Shown piece after piece: positions 62,195 through 64,000 of a DNA stretch of 64,000 nt. The stretch is from Monosporascus cannonballus (taxonomy: Eukaryota; Ascomycota; Sordariomycetes; Xylariales), in assembly GCA_004154925.1 (NCBI GenBank), contig QJNS01000163.1, positions 114,603 to 178,602 on the forward strand, in the 5' to 3' direction. The notes beneath the pieces are model-generated. The model saw only the letters and a list, made by a program, of their open reading frames with translations. It was not told the DNA's origin and ran no database searches. The first letter of the stretch is position 1. The number at the start of each line of letters is the position of its first letter. The position numbers and the translations under genes were made by a program.

Positions 62195-63925
62195 ATGACG
62201 ACCGTTCAGCTCCCAGAGTCGGATGCCGGCAAGTACGACTATGTAATCGTCGGCGGAGGCACCGCTGGCTGCGTGCTCGCCGCGAGGCTGGCCGAGTACT
62301 TGCCTCACAAGAATGTCCTCATGATCGAGGCCGGTCCCAGCGACTACATGGACGACCGGGTTCTCAACCTGCGAGAGTGGCTGAAGTTGCTCGGAGGCGA
62401 GCTGGACTTCGACTACGGCACGACCGAACAGCCCATGGGTAAGCCTGGCTGAGGCCTGAATGACCGAGACGCGCTGTAACCCGAAATGCTTAACTCCCTT
62501 CGTGTAGGCAACTCGTACATTCGGCACTCGCGGGCCAAGGTCTTGGGCGGCTGCTCCTCGCACAACACCTTGATCTCGTTCAGGCCGTTCGAGTACGACC
62601 TCAAGATCTGGGAGTCGCTCGGGGCCAAGGGCTGGACCTTCCCCATGTTCATGAGGGTGCTGACGCGGCTGAAGAACACCATCCAGCCCGTGCACTCGAG
62701 ACACCGGAACCAGATCTGCAAGGACTGGGTCGACTCGTGCAGTTCGGCGCTGGACATCCCCGTCCTGCACGACTTCAACCGGCACATCCAGGAGACCGGC
62801 TCCCTGAAGCAGGGCGTCGGCTTCTTCTCCGTCAGCTACAACCCGGACGACGGAAGGCGATCGAGCGCGTCGGTGGCGTACATCCACCCCATCCTGAGAG
62901 GGGACGAGAAGCGGCCGAACTTGACGGTCCTCACCAACGCTTGGGTGTCCAAGATCAACGCCGAGGGAGACGGCGTCGACAGCATCGACGTGACCCTCCA
63001 AGACGGTTCTAAGAGGACGGTGAAGGCCAAGACCGAGACCGTCCTCGCCGCCGGCGCGGTGGACACGCCTCGTCTAATGCTGCTCTCGGGTATCGGACCG
63101 AAGGAGCAGCTGTCGTCCCTAGGCATTCCGGTCGTCCGGGACATCCCCGGCGTGGGCGAAAACCTACAGGACCACCCCGAGAGCATCATCATGTGGGAGC
63201 TGAACAAGCCGGTCCCGGAGAACCAGACCACCATGGACTCCGACGCGGGCATCTTCCTGCGGCGCGAGCCGCCGGGCGCGAGCGCCAGGAAGTCGGCGGC
63301 GAACCCGCAGGGCATCTCGGACGGCGACATCGCCGACGTCATGATGCACTGCTACCAGATCCCGTTCACGCTTAACACGCTGCGGCTGGGCTACCCGGAC
63401 ATCAGGGCGGGCTACGCGTTCTGCATGACGCCGAACATCCCGCGCCCCCGCTCGCGTGGCCGCCTGTACCTGACGTCGGCGGACCCCCAGGTCAAGCCGG
63501 CGCTCGACTTCCGGTACTTCACGGACCCCGAGGGCTACGACGCGGCGACGCTCGTGTTCGGCATGAAGGCGGCGCGCAAGGTGGCGCAGCAGGCGCCCTT
63601 CAGGGACTGGATCAAGGCGGAGATCGCCCCGGGCCCCAAGGTGCAGACGGACGAGGAGCTGAGCCTCTACGCCCGCAAGGCGGCCCACACCGTCTACCAC
63701 CCCTGCGGCACGACGCGGATGGGCGACACGAAGAGCGACGACCTGGCCGTCGTCGACGAGAAGCTGCGCGTGAGGGGTTTCAGGAACCTGCGCATCGTCG
63801 ACGCCGGCATCTTCCCTACCATCCCGACCATCAACCCCATGGTGACCGTGCTAGGCGTCGCCGAGAGGGCGGCGGAGATGATCGCCGAGGAGGCGACAAC
63901 TGTGCAGGAGCGCGCTCGCCTTTAG
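62195..63925 (+). CDS. Choline oxidase / choline dehydrogenase (GMC oxidoreductase)
   Basis: Exons 62195-62438 and 62508-63925, 553 aa; the 69-nt intron has donor GTAAGC and acceptor GTGTAG and joins EQPM to GNSYIR. It is an FAD enzyme oxidising choline to betaine aldehyde. The ADP-binding fold is [20 protein letters not shown] (residues 15-34) and the second GMC signature is [15 protein letters not shown]. The FAD-loop [12 protein letters not shown] keeps His100, equivalent to the histidine that binds FAD covalently in choline oxidases. The active site has [13 protein letters not shown] (His479) and [10 protein letters not shown] (Asn524), the His/Asn pair of choline oxidase. The C-terminus is ARL, a conservative PTS1 variant. 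Oxidase (O2 to H2O2) rather than dehydrogenase is inferred from the covalent-flavin motif and the peroxisomal signal. It is paired with the BADH gene. Confidence 0.9.
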
Positions 63926-64000
63926 AGAACTTTTCGGTAATTTTATGATGCGCGGGGCCAGATTCCGGGTTCGGTTTAGAGAATGTGATCCCCGCCCCCG

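Noticed and set aside
62171..63001. 276-residue antisense frame over the choline oxidase
   Set aside because: Shadow of a GC-rich gene on the other strand; Val/Arg/Asp-rich with no domain.

Overview
The window looks like a filamentous ascomycete genome (Pezizomycotina, plausibly Sordariomycetes) with a bipartite layout. The genes have short introns of 58-71 bases with GTRNGT donors and CTRAY branch sites. They include an augmin subunit, a GMC choline oxidase and a quinate-permease-like MFS carrier. Roughly the left 60% is very AT-rich DNA. It keeps CpG but is depleted in CpA/TpG, which is the signature of repeat-induced point mutation (RIP), and almost nothing there can still code.

Left part, 1-40075: a RIPed transposon graveyard with GC-normal islands (about 22336-24355 and 37850-38694). 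Several nested elements can be resolved. They are a long duplicated repeat (about 1020-2440 and 4630-7010), an inverted-repeat element (8298-9811) holding a 206-bp solo LTR with a 5-bp target duplication, and a TA-flanked MITE (16887-16994). There is also a TA-flanked inverted-repeat transposon (24356-28023) interrupted by a 1.5-kb minus-strand LTR element. That LTR element has a 5-bp duplication, a polypurine tract and a gag relic whose three zinc-knuckle cysteines are all mutated. Further right are a Ty3/Gypsy integrase relic (about 30560-30990) and a mariner-sized element (38695-40075) with a 10-N assembly gap in its left inverted repeat.

Transition zone, 40076-46930: one intact-looking gene (TRI14/Mala s 1-like beta-propeller, 367 aa), a decayed TRI12/siderophore-type MFS fragment, a broken ankyrin-repeat gene on the minus strand, and a cysteine-rich open frame.

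Right part, 46930-64000: ordinary GC-balanced gene space. It holds a rhomboid protease, a small gene with three 30-aa repeats, a four-exon quinate/sugar MFS transporter (540 aa), HAUS6/augmin subunit 6 (810 aa), and a divergent pair consisting of betaine aldehyde dehydrogenase (504 aa, ends AKL) and choline oxidase/dehydrogenase (553 aa, ends ARL). The pair makes a complete choline to glycine betaine pathway, and both proteins carry a C-terminal tripeptide of the peroxisomal PTS1 type. Gene spans include introns; the evidence gives exon limits.
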